Assembly (NCBI GenBank): GCA_014381555.1
Contig: JACNLO010000058.1
Span: 1-64,000, forward strand
Direction: 5' to 3'
DNA length: 64,000 nt
From: Planctomycetota bacterium
Lineage (GTDB): Bacteria > Planctomycetota > Phycisphaerae > Phycisphaerales > SM1A02
The notes below the pieces were generated by a model, which saw only the letters and a program-made list of their open reading frames with translations, did no database searches and was not told the DNA's origin. Position 1 is the stretch's first letter. The number at the start of each line of letters is the position of its first letter. Shown in pieces: positions 41,886-50,887 of the stretch. The position numbers and the translations under genes are program-made.

Positions 41886-43204
41886 GCTTCAATCCCTCCA
41901 AGAATAATAGCAACACATTGTCCGCCTTCACTTGGAGTGACAACAAGGACTTTATCGATTTTTTGTTGTCTTGCATCACTTCGAGCAGCATCTATTCCAG
42001 AAGTTTTCGGTGCACCAAGGCGAGCAGGAATCATCTGTTCTTTGATTGACTTTGCAGCAACACTTATTGCAATTGCACCGTTGCCAGCCATGCAGTTACC
42101 CGTATATGGAATAGTCGTGATAGTTGGAATGGAACAAAGATTATCCCCAAAAATTGCAGAGAGTCCTTCGCGCTCTGCATCATCAACCTGTTTAACACCA
42201 GAACCAAGTGGCACGATGACATCAATATCACTCGGCTCACACTTTGCTTCAGCAAGTGCCTTCTTAATCGCTGACTCGATTGCATTTGGATCTGCTTCGA
42301 GTGGCGAGTCAGCAAACGATTGTCTGCAACCAATTCCATCAATGGTGCACCACGGTGTGCCATTTCTTGCATCGCAAGATGTCTTTGACTCCACAATCAT
42401 GATGCCGCCACCTTCACCGATGACCGTTCCATTTGCGTCATCTGAAAATGGTTGTATAAGTGTAGTCATATCTTCCGATCCATCTGAATCGATGAGCCGA
42501 CACGTACAATGTTGCCGGTAGAGTGCAAGAGGGTTGATTCTGTCTTCAGCCCCACCAGAAAGACAAGCATCTGCATCACCTCGCTGAATAACCCTGCGGG
42601 ATTCTGCAATGGATAACCCACTTGACGCTTCGCAACATGTAATGGTGTTAGAAGGTCCTTGGCAGTCGTGCACAATAGTGACGTGGCACGCAAGCATGTT
42701 TGGTAAGTACTTCAAGAGCCACAAAGGTGTTAAGTTTTGCATGCCTTCACCACCCCAGTGGGCGAGGTCAAACGTTCCATCTTCTTTTTGGCTCGTAACA
42801 AGGGCAGCCCCAAGTTCATTGACTTCGGCAGAGATGAGCCCAGCACCGATATGGCAACCAACTCGATCGGGAGAAATCGTGGGTGGGTCCTCGCTTGTCG
42901 CGGCAGTTTGCAAGCGAGCATTTTCAATAGCATCCGCAGCGGCGCCTACGGCTAATGCTGTGTCGCGGCACATCACTTTGGTCGCTTTGCGGTGGCTCTT
43001 TGGAACGATTTTTTTCACTTTGAAGGCGTCTTCTGCAAGTTCACCAGCGACCTGCGAAGTGAACCCGCTTGGGTCAAAACGCTCGATCTTGTGAATCCCA
43101 GTTCTTCCCTCAAGCATAGCCTCCCATAGAGAATCGATGCCAACGCCAAAGCAGGTTATGACACCCACTCCTGAAATGACAATTTGTGCATCGTTCGATG
43201 GCAT
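41882..43204 (-). CDS. Ketoacyl-synthase-like protein lacking both catalytic histidines
   Basis: 440 aa with the thiolase-fold pattern (ISGVGVITCFGVGIDSLWEAM, GRTGIHKIERFD). Cys is kept at the nucleophile position (SNTITCCEASSGLS, 190/191), but the first His region reads VPLGSGVKQ (332-340) instead of xAHGTxT, and the second reads YTGNCMAGNGA (367-377) instead of TGHxxGAAG. Thus it is probably not a condensing enzyme on its own; by analogy with chain-length factors it may pair with the next gene's product. It starts close to the palindrome elements at 43.2 kb. Confidence 0.82.
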   Translation of the reverse strand: MPSNDAQIVISGVGVITCFGVGIDSLWEAMLEGRTGIHKIERFDPSGFTSQVAGELAEDAFKVKKIVPKSHRKATKVMCRDTALAVGAAADAIENARLQTAATSEDPPTISPDRVGCHIGAGLISAEVNELGAALVTSQKEDGTFDLAHWGGEGMQNLTPLWLLKYLPNMLACHVTIVHDCQGPSNTITCCEASSGLSIAESRRVIQRGDADACLSGGAEDRINPLALYRQHCTCRLIDSDGSEDMTTLIQPFSDDANGTVIGEGGGIMIVESKTSCDARNGTPWCTIDGIGCRQSFADSPLEADPNAIESAIKKALAEAKCEPSDIDVIVPLGSGVKQVDDAEREGLSAIFGDNLCSIPTITTIPYTGNCMAGNGAIAISVAAKSIKEQMIPARLGAPKTSGIDAARSDARQQKIDKVLVVTPSEGGQCVAIILGGIEA

Positions 43205-43226
43205 AGGCGGGGATTGTACCGCATTG

Positions 43227-43265
43227 TTTTTGGGGGACAGTCCCCAGGGGACTGTCCCCCAAAAA
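43227..43265. repeat. 39-bp perfect palindrome of the GGGGACAGTCCCC family
   Basis: TTTTTG + GGGGACAGTCCCC, central A, then the exact reverse complement. It is a palindrome of palindromes: each half also contains GGGGAC-N-GTCCCC. Located in the gap between the KAS-like gene start and the DAHP synthase stop. Confidence 0.93.
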
Positions 43266-43303
43266 AAGAAGCAAAAGAGCGGTTCTTGTTGCCATCAAGT
43301 ACA

Positions 43304-43344
43304 TTTCTATGGGGACAGTCCCCAGGGGACTGTCCCCATAGAAA
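43304..43344. repeat. 41-bp perfect palindrome of the same family
   Basis: TTTCTAT + GGGGACAGTCCCC, central A, then the exact reverse complement ending in ATAGAAA. The core is identical to the copy at 43227 but the outer arms differ, and each pair of arms is self-complementary. Confidence 0.93.
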
Positions 43345-43389
43345 AATGGTGTTTTCACTGCGAAGCAGAAACGACCTGCGGGATAGTTT

Positions 43390-44715
43390 TTATCCGAGTT
43401 TTTGGCCAACAAGCATAGCAAGTTCGATGGATTGTTCGTAATTCAATCGTGGGTCGACGAGTGTTTCATACGAATCGCCAAGTCCAGTTTCATCGAGACC
43501 ACGAGCTCCGCCAGTACACTCTGTAACGTTTTGTCCACAAACCTCAACGTGTACACCGCCTAGCGAAGAACCCATCTCCTTGTGAATGTCAATGGATTGT
43601 TCTAATTCAGAAAGAATGGAATCGAAATTACGTGTTTTGATTCCGCTCTCGGTTTTTTTTGTGTTGCCGTGCATCGGGTCGCTAATAAAGATCACTTGTT
43701 TACCAGTTGCTTTGACCGACTCGATGAGTTTTGGAAGTTCATCTGCAATTTTCTCAGCACCATACCGGTGAATCAATGTGATCCGACCCGGTTCATTATT
43801 TGGATGCAATGTATCAAGGAGTTTTTCGATTTCCACATCGTGCGTTCCAAGTTTGATGCCAATAGGATTTGCAATCCCACGGAAAAATTCGATGTGCCCA
43901 CCATCAAGATCTGTAGTTCTTGCACCAATCCAAGGGAAGTGGCACGACAAGTCATACCAACCCTCGCGTCTTGGAACTTGCCGAGTTTGCGCCTGTTCAT
44001 AATGTAAATGCAATCCCTCATGGCTTGTAAAAAATTCAACTCTATTTATTGCCCCAACCGATTCACCAGCGAGAGTCTCCATGAACCTTAAACTTTCAGC
44101 AATCGACGCAACAATCGCTTGGTATTCACTTGCTTTTGGAGAATGTTCAACAAAGCCCAAATCCCAATATTCAGGATGGTGCAAATCGGCAAACCCACCA
44201 TCTATAAGTGCTCGTACAAAATTAATCGTCATTGCACTTCGTTCAAAACCCCTGAGCAGTCGATTTGGATTTGGCGTTCGGGCAATTTCAGAAAATTCAA
44301 TATCATTTACGATATCTCCACGATAACTCGGAAGCGTTACACCATCAATAGTTTCCATTTCACTTGATCGCGGCTTTGCGTATTGACCAGCAAGACGACC
44401 AACTCGAATAACGCGACGTTTCGTTGAGTGCACCAAAACAAGCGACATTTGCAGGAGAACCTTAAGTTGTCCTGTAATCCTTTCAGGAGTGCAATCTGCA
44501 AAGCGCTCGGCACAATCGCCCGCCTGCAACAAAAATCGTTTTCCATTTGCCACATCCGCGAGTTGTGATTTTAGGGTCTCAATTTCCCAAGATGAAACCA
44601 GTGGAGGGCACGTGGAAAGTTGCGTAACCGTCCTTGAAAGTGCCTCTTCATCGGCATAATGTGGCTGTTGAACGGTTGTTTTGCTTTGCCATGATGTTGG
44701 TGACCAGTTTGTCAT
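43390..44715 (-). CDS. 3-deoxy-7-phosphoheptulonate synthase, class II
   Basis: 441 aa, plant/Mycobacterium-type DAHP synthase, first step of the shikimate pathway. Motifs: LLQAGDCAERFADC, RVGRLAGQYAKPRS, LPSYRGDIVN, RVEFFTSHEGLHLHYEQA, WIGARTTDLDGGHIEFFRGIANPIGIKLG, HRYGAEKI, ISDPMHGNT and GVHVEVCGQNVTECTGGA. The start at 44715 fits the family; the longer frame would read across tRNA-Leu. The ATG lies only 9 nt after the tRNA, with no Shine-Dalgarno. Confidence 0.94.
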   Translation of the reverse strand: MTNWSPTSWQSKTTVQQPHYADEEALSRTVTQLSTCPPLVSSWEIETLKSQLADVANGKRFLLQAGDCAERFADCTPERITGQLKVLLQMSLVLVHSTKRRVIRVGRLAGQYAKPRSSEMETIDGVTLPSYRGDIVNDIEFSEIARTPNPNRLLRGFERSAMTINFVRALIDGGFADLHHPEYWDLGFVEHSPKASEYQAIVASIAESLRFMETLAGESVGAINRVEFFTSHEGLHLHYEQAQTRQVPRREGWYDLSCHFPWIGARTTDLDGGHIEFFRGIANPIGIKLGTHDVEIEKLLDTLHPNNEPGRITLIHRYGAEKIADELPKLIESVKATGKQVIFISDPMHGNTKKTESGIKTRNFDSILSELEQSIDIHKEMGSSLGGVHVEVCGQNVTECTGGARGLDETGLGDSYETLVDPRLNYEQSIELAMLVGQKLG

Positions 44716-44724
44716 GCTCAAAAA

Positions 44725-44808
44725 TGCGGGCGAGAGGACTCGAACCTCCACGGGTGTTACCCCACCAGAACCTAAATCTGGCGCGTCTGCCAATTTCGCC
44801 ACGCCCGC
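44725..44808 (-). tRNA. tRNA-Leu (anticodon UAG)
   Basis: Minus-strand cloverleaf with acceptor GCGGGCG/CGCCCGC, discriminator A, anticodon stem CCAGA/TCTGG around loop TTTAGGT (anticodon TAG at 44774-44772), a long variable arm (TGGGGTAACACCC region) and T arm GAGGTTCGAGTCCTC. The long variable arm is diagnostic of class II tRNAs such as Leu. CCA is not encoded; the next bases are TTTTT. Confidence 0.95.
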
Positions 44809-44870
44809 TGGGTGGTGCAGAAGTGGATATGATACGGGAAAAGGCGTTTCACCAACACTAAGTACTCCAA

Positions 44871-45536
44871 ATGAACTTTGCATCTTCTACATTAATGCCT
44901 CTCCTTGCCAGAATCGTTGTTGCTTCGGCGATGTTGACTTCGGGTTGGCTGAACTGCTTTGGGCAAGTTCAAATTCGAGCAGAAATAGCGGATGGTCTTC
45001 GTGCAATGGATATCAAAGTCCATCACTCGATTTTGGAAACTGAACCTCCACCAATCACAGACGAGGTTGCAGAAGGTGAAGATAGTTCCGAGACTTCTCA
45101 ACAAGACGCAGCAGCTGTGGCCACGAGACCAACAACTCGCGGTGTAAATCGAATCGTATGGCTCATTCAAGATAGATGGCCCGATTTAGGAGGGTGGGGG
45201 ACTTTTATTGCGTGGTCTGCAGCGGTGGCACAACTTGCCGCTGGAGTGATGCTATTAGTAGGGCTTTTTACTCGCCTAGCAGCTCTAGTTATCTGCACTG
45301 CAACGGGAATGGCTATCTATATTGTCTCAATTAATGCTCATGGCATGTTTTCAATGAACCCATTTGACTGGCCACTGGACTCTCACCGTTTCATTCAACT
45401 CTATGCTGGATTAGGATTATTCACACTCTCTCTTGGTTTACTCGTTGGTGGAGCCGGCGGATTGTCAATTGACCACCGGCACAAAAAAGTGGACCCTTCC
45501 CAAAAAAGCAAGTCTACGAAAAACAGCAACGATTAG
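44871..45536 (+). CDS. DoxX-like membrane protein
   Basis: 221 aa with about four transmembrane helices: LLARIVVASAMLTSGWLNCFG, FIAWSAAVAQLAAGVMLLVGLFTRLAALVIC, ATGMAIYIVSI and FIQLYAGLGLFTLSLGLLVGG. Between helix 1 and 2 is a polar loop (about 35-95) rich in Glu, Pro and Thr, longer than in typical DoxX. The LAAGVMLLVGLFTRLAAL segment is the DoxX signature. First gene of the vWA/ExbBD operon. Function of DoxX here is unknown. Confidence 0.78.
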   Translation: MNFASSTLMPLLARIVVASAMLTSGWLNCFGQVQIRAEIADGLRAMDIKVHHSILETEPPPITDEVAEGEDSSETSQQDAAAVATRPTTRGVNRIVWLIQDRWPDLGGWGTFIAWSAAVAQLAAGVMLLVGLFTRLAALVICTATGMAIYIVSINAHGMFSMNPFDWPLDSHRFIQLYAGLGLFTLSLGLLVGGAGGLSIDHRHKKVDPSQKSKSTKNSND

Positions 45537-45571
45537 CTGAATTACAAGAAATTGGTGTAGCATTGCAATCG

Positions 45572-46498
45572 ATGATGTCTGACACAACAACTTCAAAAGT
45601 CGATACAAGCAAGCCCATTGCGTGGGTTGTTTCAATTGGTGTACATCTAGGAATTGGACTCCTCGCTTTTGTAGCTACATGGTCAATTGTCAGAACCGAA
45701 GAAGATCCACCACGCGTTGTGACCTCAGTTTGGCACGAACAACCGGTAAACGAAAAGGCAAAACTGCCAATGGTATTACCACCTGCTGCAAAAAGTGAGA
45801 TGGAATTGCCAGAGTTGGCACTTCCACAAGAATCTGAAATAAATATGCAAGATGGGTTTGCAGTTCTTCATGAAATTGCAACAAGTGGAGTAATACCTGA
45901 ATTTGCCAGACGAGAACCAGAGACCGAAGTGCAGTTTATGGGGCTTGATGCTGTTTCTGCAAAACGAATTGTCTATGTTGTTGATGCCTCTGGCTCAATG
46001 TTGTTGCGACTTCCTGAAGTGTATGACGAGGTTGAACGATCATTAAAAACATTACACCCAAAACAATCATTTGGAATCATTTTTTGCAAGAACGGACGGG
46101 CCGTTATTGTTCCGCCAAAACGTACGCTTGTATTTGCAACTGCTTCCAACATTGAAAAAGCGATGGAGTGGATTGCATCATGCAAGGAACTTGTTGGCTC
46201 GAGTAGTAGTGATCCCTTGAATGCCCTCAAGGCAGCATTTAACGTAAGCCCAGATGTTGTGTATTTATTGAGCCAAGATATCGAAGGAAAACGTGAGTAT
46301 GTTGTAAACGCTGTTGCATTGCTTGAGGAACTAGATAGATTAAATCCTATTGATACCCGAAATGGGCTACGAAAAGTGAAAATCAAATGCATTCAGTACT
46401 GGGGAGAGAAACAAGACCAATTAATGCAACAAATTGCAGAGATTCATGGGGGAAATGATGGATATACATTTATTGAGCGTGGTAGAGTAGGGAAGTAA
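45572..46498 (+). CDS. Membrane-anchored vWA-domain protein
   Basis: About 308 aa. N-terminal single transmembrane helix (AWVVSIGVHLGIGLLAFVATW) with a short cytoplasmic start and a Pro-rich periplasmic linker, a TonB-like topology. The C-terminal vWA domain starts near residue 130, with MIDAS motif VVDASGSMLLRLPEV (DxSxS), LNALKAAF as the likely MIDAS Thr/Ser region, and VVYLLSQDIEGKREY. Start ATG 45572 or 45575. It lies directly upstream of ExbB and two ExbD genes, suggesting that it replaces TonB or TolA as the energised periplasmic arm. Confidence 0.82.
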   Translation: MMSDTTTSKVDTSKPIAWVVSIGVHLGIGLLAFVATWSIVRTEEDPPRVVTSVWHEQPVNEKAKLPMVLPPAAKSEMELPELALPQESEINMQDGFAVLHEIATSGVIPEFARREPETEVQFMGLDAVSAKRIVYVVDASGSMLLRLPEVYDEVERSLKTLHPKQSFGIIFCKNGRAVIVPPKRTLVFATASNIEKAMEWIASCKELVGSSSSDPLNALKAAFNVSPDVVYLLSQDIEGKREYVVNAVALLEELDRLNPIDTRNGLRKVKIKCIQYWGEKQDQLMQQIAEIHGGNDGYTFIERGRVGK

Positions 46499-46509
46499 GG
46501 AGAACTGGC

Positions 46510-47319
46510 ATGGACGCCAAACGGAGATGGATTCAAATAGGTATGGTTTTGGTTGCCAGTACAGCTACTACTGCGCTTGCTGAAAGTGGGGAAAGCAGTT
46601 TTGGTGAAGCTTTTTTTGTTTCACGAAGCAGTGATGGTTCAATCGAAGTGCTCGGAAGTGCGGTGACGTGGATTTTACTTGTTATGTCGATGTGTAGCAT
46701 TGGTCTTATGATCCACCTTGCCCTTGCAAATCGTCGTCCTACCGTACTGCCTGATGAACTTGTAAAAAGGATCCGACAGAATCTTAAGAAAAAACAATTC
46801 CAAGCAGCAATTGATGTTGCGTCTAAGGACAGCAGTTATTTAGGAAAAATATTAGTTGCATCTTTCCTTGAAGCAAAATTTGGTTTTCCTGCAATGATGC
46901 GTTCGCTTGAACAGACTGCAGATGAACTTGCGACAGCTCGAATGCGCCGAATCGAACTGCTTAATGTAGTTGGGCAAGTTAGCCCTATGATTGGGTTGTT
47001 CGGCACAGTGTACGGCATGATTTTGGCGTTTGGAGCAATCGTCGCTTCTGGAGGAAGCGCGGACCCAGTTGCACTTGCAGGAGGAATTGGCACAGCTTTA
47101 ACAACGACATTTTGGGGACTCGTCGTGGCAATTCCAGCACTTTCAGGATACGCAATTCTTCGGAATAAAATTGATGAACTTACGGTTGAAGCTACTATTG
47201 TTGGTGAAGAAATATTGAATAATTTTAGACCAAGAAAAGCTGCCAAAACAACTCGCCCAAATAACAATGTTTCAACCATTGAATCTATTAAGCAACCCCA
47301 AACAATAGAAGTAACGTAA
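46510..47319 (+). CDS. MotA/TolQ/ExbB proton-channel family protein
   Basis: 269 aa. N-terminal signal-like helix (IGMVLVASTATTALAES), transmembrane helix 1 (VTWILLVMSMCSIGLMIHLAL), a cytoplasmic helical domain, then the conserved pair VVGQVSPMIGLFGTVYGMILAFGAI and GGIGTALTTTFWGLVVAIPALSGYAIL. The GLFGTVxGM and ALxTTxxGLxVAIPA motifs define the family. An AAGGAGAA ribosome site precedes the ATG. Partner of the two ExbD proteins downstream. Confidence 0.9.
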   Translation: MDAKRRWIQIGMVLVASTATTALAESGESSFGEAFFVSRSSDGSIEVLGSAVTWILLVMSMCSIGLMIHLALANRRPTVLPDELVKRIRQNLKKKQFQAAIDVASKDSSYLGKILVASFLEAKFGFPAMMRSLEQTADELATARMRRIELLNVVGQVSPMIGLFGTVYGMILAFGAIVASGGSADPVALAGGIGTALTTTFWGLVVAIPALSGYAILRNKIDELTVEATIVGEEILNNFRPRKAAKTTRPNNNVSTIESIKQPQTIEVT

Positions 47320-47756
47320 TGGCTCGTCGTGGTATTCCATCATCTGCAATTAATGCAAACATGACACCAATGATTGATGTGACATTTTTACTTATTGTGT
47401 TCTTTGTTGTTGTGTCGCAAATTGTTGACAGAGACGCGGTTCCGCTGGACTTGCCTGCGCCAACTCAAGCAGCCTCAGGTATTCCTGATTCCGCAGAACA
47501 TGTTACTGTGAACCTAGTGCCTATTGCTGGTGGGGAAATTTCAGGAATCGTTGTTGGTGGGCACACGGTTGCAGTTGATGCAATGGACGAGTTAACATCT
47601 ATAGTAAATACCCGGTTGCAAGGTGGTGCCACTGACGTACATTTACGCGCTGACCGAGCGACAAAATATTTGTACATTCATCAAGCAATAGAAGCAATTC
47701 GTGCTGTTGGAACATCACCCAGAATGCAACTAGTTGTTGATGGTGAGTATCGATGA
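47319..47756 (+). CDS. ExbD/TolR-family protein 1
   Basis: 145 aa. One transmembrane helix (NMTPMIDVTFLLIVFFVVVSQIV) with the conserved Asp of the proton path (MIDVTFLLIVFF), then a periplasmic domain ending in VHLRADRATKYLYIHQAIEAIRAVG. Overlaps exbB by TAATG and the next gene by ATGA. Confidence 0.88.
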   Translation: MARRGIPSSAINANMTPMIDVTFLLIVFFVVVSQIVDRDAVPLDLPAPTQAASGIPDSAEHVTVNLVPIAGGEISGIVVGGHTVAVDAMDELTSIVNTRLQGGATDVHLRADRATKYLYIHQAIEAIRAVGTSPRMQLVVDGEYR

Positions 47757-48208
47757 TCATAAGGCGACGAAAAGCGGGCACAATTGGGTTGAACTTGACT
47801 TCAATGATTGATGTTGTTTTTCTATTACTCGTGTATTTTATGGTTGCAACAGAATTTAAAACAGCAGAAGAATCGTTTCCTATGGATGTGCCAATTCGGA
47901 ATCATGGACAGACGCTGGCGCTTGATAATGAGCCACTTGTAATTCTTGTTGAGTCTTCTGGGGTCGGGGAAAAAGAAATTCGACTGCGACTTGAAGGTCC
48001 TTGGGACCCCATCTCTTCACTGAATGCCCTGTCAACATTTTTGCGCTCAAATAAAGCGGGTGGATTTGGAAACAGTGGTTTGTTTACCGAAAACCACCCA
48101 ATACGAATCAAGCCAACTAGTGACACTCGGTGGGAACACGCTATTGCTACGTACAATATTGTTGTGGGGGCGAATTACACAAACATCTCTTTGGATGAAC
48201 CATTATGA
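47753..48208 (+). CDS. ExbD/TolR-family protein 2
   Basis: 151 aa with the same topology: NLTSMIDVVFLLLVYFMVATEF with the conserved Asp, then a periplasmic domain (IRLRLEGPWDPISSLNALSTFLR, HPIRIKPTSDTRWEHAIATYNIV). It differs from its neighbour enough to suggest a heterodimer rather than a recent duplication. ATGA overlaps on both sides. Confidence 0.87.
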   Translation: MIIRRRKAGTIGLNLTSMIDVVFLLLVYFMVATEFKTAEESFPMDVPIRNHGQTLALDNEPLVILVESSGVGEKEIRLRLEGPWDPISSLNALSTFLRSNKAGGFGNSGLFTENHPIRIKPTSDTRWEHAIATYNIVVGANYTNISLDEPL

Positions 48209-49857
48209 TGGTTTTGGCTACGATATTACTGTGTGCATCTTCGCAACAACTGGATGCTGTGAAGGAAAAACTATTTACACAGTGGACTACAACATCAAGC
48301 ATTCCGAATGTTACCTTCGGTTTACCTAATGAAAACGAAATTAGTGCTGTAGAAAAACAAATTGAGCTCCTTAGGCAGAACATAGAGTTTTCAACTGCTG
48401 GCGAACTTACTTATACACAACGACAAATAGATGTACCGTTTCTGTTGGGTATGGTTGATGGCATTACGATGGAATTTGATTCTTCATTTGCACAAAAGTG
48501 TGTAGACCATCTCTCGGTGTTTGGTGATGAACTCGGTGGAATTGCTGCCTCTCGATTATGGCGGATGCGACACCGTGCTTCAGTGATTTTGGGTGACGAG
48601 AAGTCAGCGAATAGAGCAAGGGATGAATTTAGGTCACTTGAACACCAACATCCCGTTGATGTTGCAGTATTTAAATTGTTTGATATTGAACAAGAGTTTA
48701 AGGTTGGCAATGTTGAGCGTGCTAGAGCAATTTACGATAAACAAGCGTTAGAGTATGTCTCCAAAAACACTCAATTCTTGAGAATACCGTTCGCCCATGC
48801 ATACGCTCGCCTAGCAACAACACATTTTGAAGCGGTGCATGGTTGGTTTTCATTAGCAGATTGGCTAGTTGATTACGGATACGAGCAATCAGTTGTTGAC
48901 GAACAACTTGTTCGTTGGATTTCTCGGCTGAACACCCCGATAGTAATTGCTAAAGAAAATGAAGATCCTAGAATCGCCTCACTTGCAACTCGGCTTGAGA
49001 TAACAAGTGCACTTTCAGATAACATTGAAGTTGCTTTAGAACAATTAATGGTTCTTGCTAGGGCTGGCGATGGTCGCGCAGCGGAACGAGTGCTTGAACA
49101 GGGCGATTCAAAATATGAAAAAGAAGCACTTTCGTTGCTGTTTACATATCCAGAACGAGTTCGCGCATCACTGGATTATTGGCAACTTTATGCTGCTCGG
49201 ATTGATTATAAGAATCATGAATTGGAACAAGCACTTGAGCGCTTGATTCCAATCTCAAATACCAACGGTGAATATAAAACAAAAGCATTGGATTTCATAG
49301 AGATTATTAGCGGGAGTGAATTTACGAATTTGGAACATGCATTTGGTACAACTTCGGTTGATGAATTGCCCGAAGAACTGCTTGAGCAATATCCTCCACA
49401 AGTGATTCAAGATTTATTAACCCAATGTATTCATCTCTGCCACTCCGAGAATATAACTAAGTGGAATGCAGCGGCTCTCGCTGTTTTGCTTAAACATTCT
49501 CGGGATGTTAATCCATCTGTTTTAGCGGAAGGGCATAGATTGCTTGGGAACTGTGATAAAGCAATTCCACTTTTTAAAAAAGCAATCGAGCGTAATGGGG
49601 ATACGGTTCAAACTACTGCTGGGCTAGCAGACTGCACGGGTGATCGAGAAGCTATGGGACGAGTTGTTTCGTCAACATCATTCGATGAAGCATCATCATA
49701 TTGGTTTTGGCTGTCAAATTTAAGGGTGTTGCAGTGGTATATCGATGATGGTGGCAATGCTACTGAAGTAGTTGCTAAGGTGAATCGTTTACGAAAAAAA
49801 GACGCCTCTCTTGGAGGCGAATTCTTTCTATCAGAATTTAATTCTGTCCTTTATTAG
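48205..49857 (+). CDS. Exported helical-repeat protein of unknown function
   Basis: 550 aa with a short hydrophobic export segment ([14 protein letters not shown]). The remainder is almost wholly helical with TPR-like spacing in the second half ([34 protein letters not shown]). It ends the DoxX-vWA-ExbB-ExbD-ExbD operon with an ATGA overlap. A periplasmic scaffold working with the vWA protein is a plausible inference. The 3' end contains, on the opposite strand, the terminator of the sigma-factor gene. Confidence 0.75.
   Translation: MMVLATILLCASSQQLDAVKEKLFTQWTTTSSIPNVTFGLPNENEISAVEKQIELLRQNIEFSTAGELTYTQRQIDVPFLLGMVDGITMEFDSSFAQKCVDHLSVFGDELGGIAASRLWRMRHRASVILGDEKSANRARDEFRSLEHQHPVDVAVFKLFDIEQEFKVGNVERARAIYDKQALEYVSKNTQFLRIPFAHAYARLATTHFEAVHGWFSLADWLVDYGYEQSVVDEQLVRWISRLNTPIVIAKENEDPRIASLATRLEITSALSDNIEVALEQLMVLARAGDGRAAERVLEQGDSKYEKEALSLLFTYPERVRASLDYWQLYAARIDYKNHELEQALERLIPISNTNGEYKTKALDFIEIISGSEFTNLEHAFGTTSVDELPEELLEQYPPQVIQDLLTQCIHLCHSENITKWNAAALAVLLKHSRDVNPSVLAEGHRLLGNCDKAIPLFKKAIERNGDTVQTTAGLADCTGDREAMGRVVSSTSFDEASSYWFWLSNLRVLQWYIDDGGNATEVVAKVNRLRKKDASLGGEFFLSEFNSVLY
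49794..49819 (-). terminator. Intrinsic terminator of the sigma-factor gene
   Basis: Minus-strand hairpin CGCCTC-CAAGA-GAGGCG followed by TCTTTTTTT. It lies about 35 nt past the sigma-factor stop and entirely within the last codons of the convergent TPR-like gene (Lys-Lys-Asp-Ala-Ser-Leu-Gly-Gly region). Confidence 0.85.
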
Positions 49858-50681
49858 GACGCTCTTCGGCTATGAATTGGAGTTCCGTTTTGCATACGCT
49901 CGCGCAATCTTCGTAATGAATCAATTTCAATTTGCCTGACACGTTCTCTAGTTAACCCAATCACATCACCAATTTCTTTCAATGTAAGTGGGTCTTGCCC
50001 TTCAAGACCGAATCTAAGCCGTAGGACTCTTGCATCTCGATGGTCTAGTTGACCTAAGAAACAAAGAATATCTTTTATCGTTTCTCGTTGTTCGACTTGC
50101 TCGTCCGGGCGTTTGTTGCTTTGGTCCTCAAAAACATCAGATAATGAAATAAGTTCACCGCCTGAAGTCCTTGGTTTTCTACCTGACGCTGCTTGCATCG
50201 CTCTACGTACAGCGCGAAGTTTCTTCTCGGGAAGCTCCATATATGCAGCTACATCTTTGTTCGAAGGCGAATGGCCATAATCATTGGTTAATGTACGCAT
50301 AGCCTCACGATATCTGTTGATAAGGTCAACCATGTACGCAGGAACGTGTACTGGCTGCGTGGCATGGATTAGCATTCGTTTGATTGATTGTTTAATCCAC
50401 CACGATGCGTACGTTGAAAAACGTGCACCGTGCGCGGGGTCAAAACCCTCGACAGCTCGAATTAAGCCAATGTTGCCTTCTTCGATAAGATCTGCGAGTG
50501 TGAGTCCTCGACCTAGATATCGCTTTCCTATTGAAACTACAAGGCGTAGATTTGCTCGAATCATATGTTCTTTAGCTGCTTGATCACAATCATTGATGAT
50601 TCGCCAGCCAAGTTCTTTTTCTTCTTCTGGTGTAAGAAGAGGAACTTCGTTTATTTGTTGTAGATAGAGTTCAAGATCCAC
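49854..50681 (-). CDS. RNA polymerase sigma factor, RpoD/SigA family
   Basis: 275 aa. Region 1.2/2 ([92 protein letters not shown]) and region 4 ([29 protein letters not shown]) are complete. Region 1.1 and the large non-conserved insert are missing, so it is a group 2 type (RpoS/HrdA-like) rather than the housekeeping factor. GTG start with AGGAG 6 nt upstream. Confidence 0.92.
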   Translation of the reverse strand: MDLELYLQQINEVPLLTPEEEKELGWRIINDCDQAAKEHMIRANLRLVVSIGKRYLGRGLTLADLIEEGNIGLIRAVEGFDPAHGARFSTYASWWIKQSIKRMLIHATQPVHVPAYMVDLINRYREAMRTLTNDYGHSPSNKDVAAYMELPEKKLRAVRRAMQAASGRKPRTSGGELISLSDVFEDQSNKRPDEQVEQRETIKDILCFLGQLDHRDARVLRLRFGLEGQDPLTLKEIGDVIGLTRERVRQIEIDSLRRLRERMQNGTPIHSRRAS

Positions 50682-50887
50682 GCATTTCTCCTAGTTTGCT
50701 GTTGCTTTTCAAATCCTACGCAAGCATCGGAATGAATTTGATTCAAATCAAGCAATCTATTCAAAAGAACTCTTACAGAACCCTCATAATCGGAATGCCT
50801 TTGCTAGCCCTCAAGAAAAACGCCACCCTACGATTGAAAACAATGCAATTCAATGTACGATGTCACAATGGGAAAGATAATCCAATA

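Noticed and set aside
43137-43441. Short frames across the 43.2-43.3 kb palindromes
   Set aside because: They mirror each other on both strands and consist of repeat translation.
44716-44883. N-terminal extension of the DAHP synthase
   Set aside because: It would translate tRNA-Leu; the family starts near 44715.
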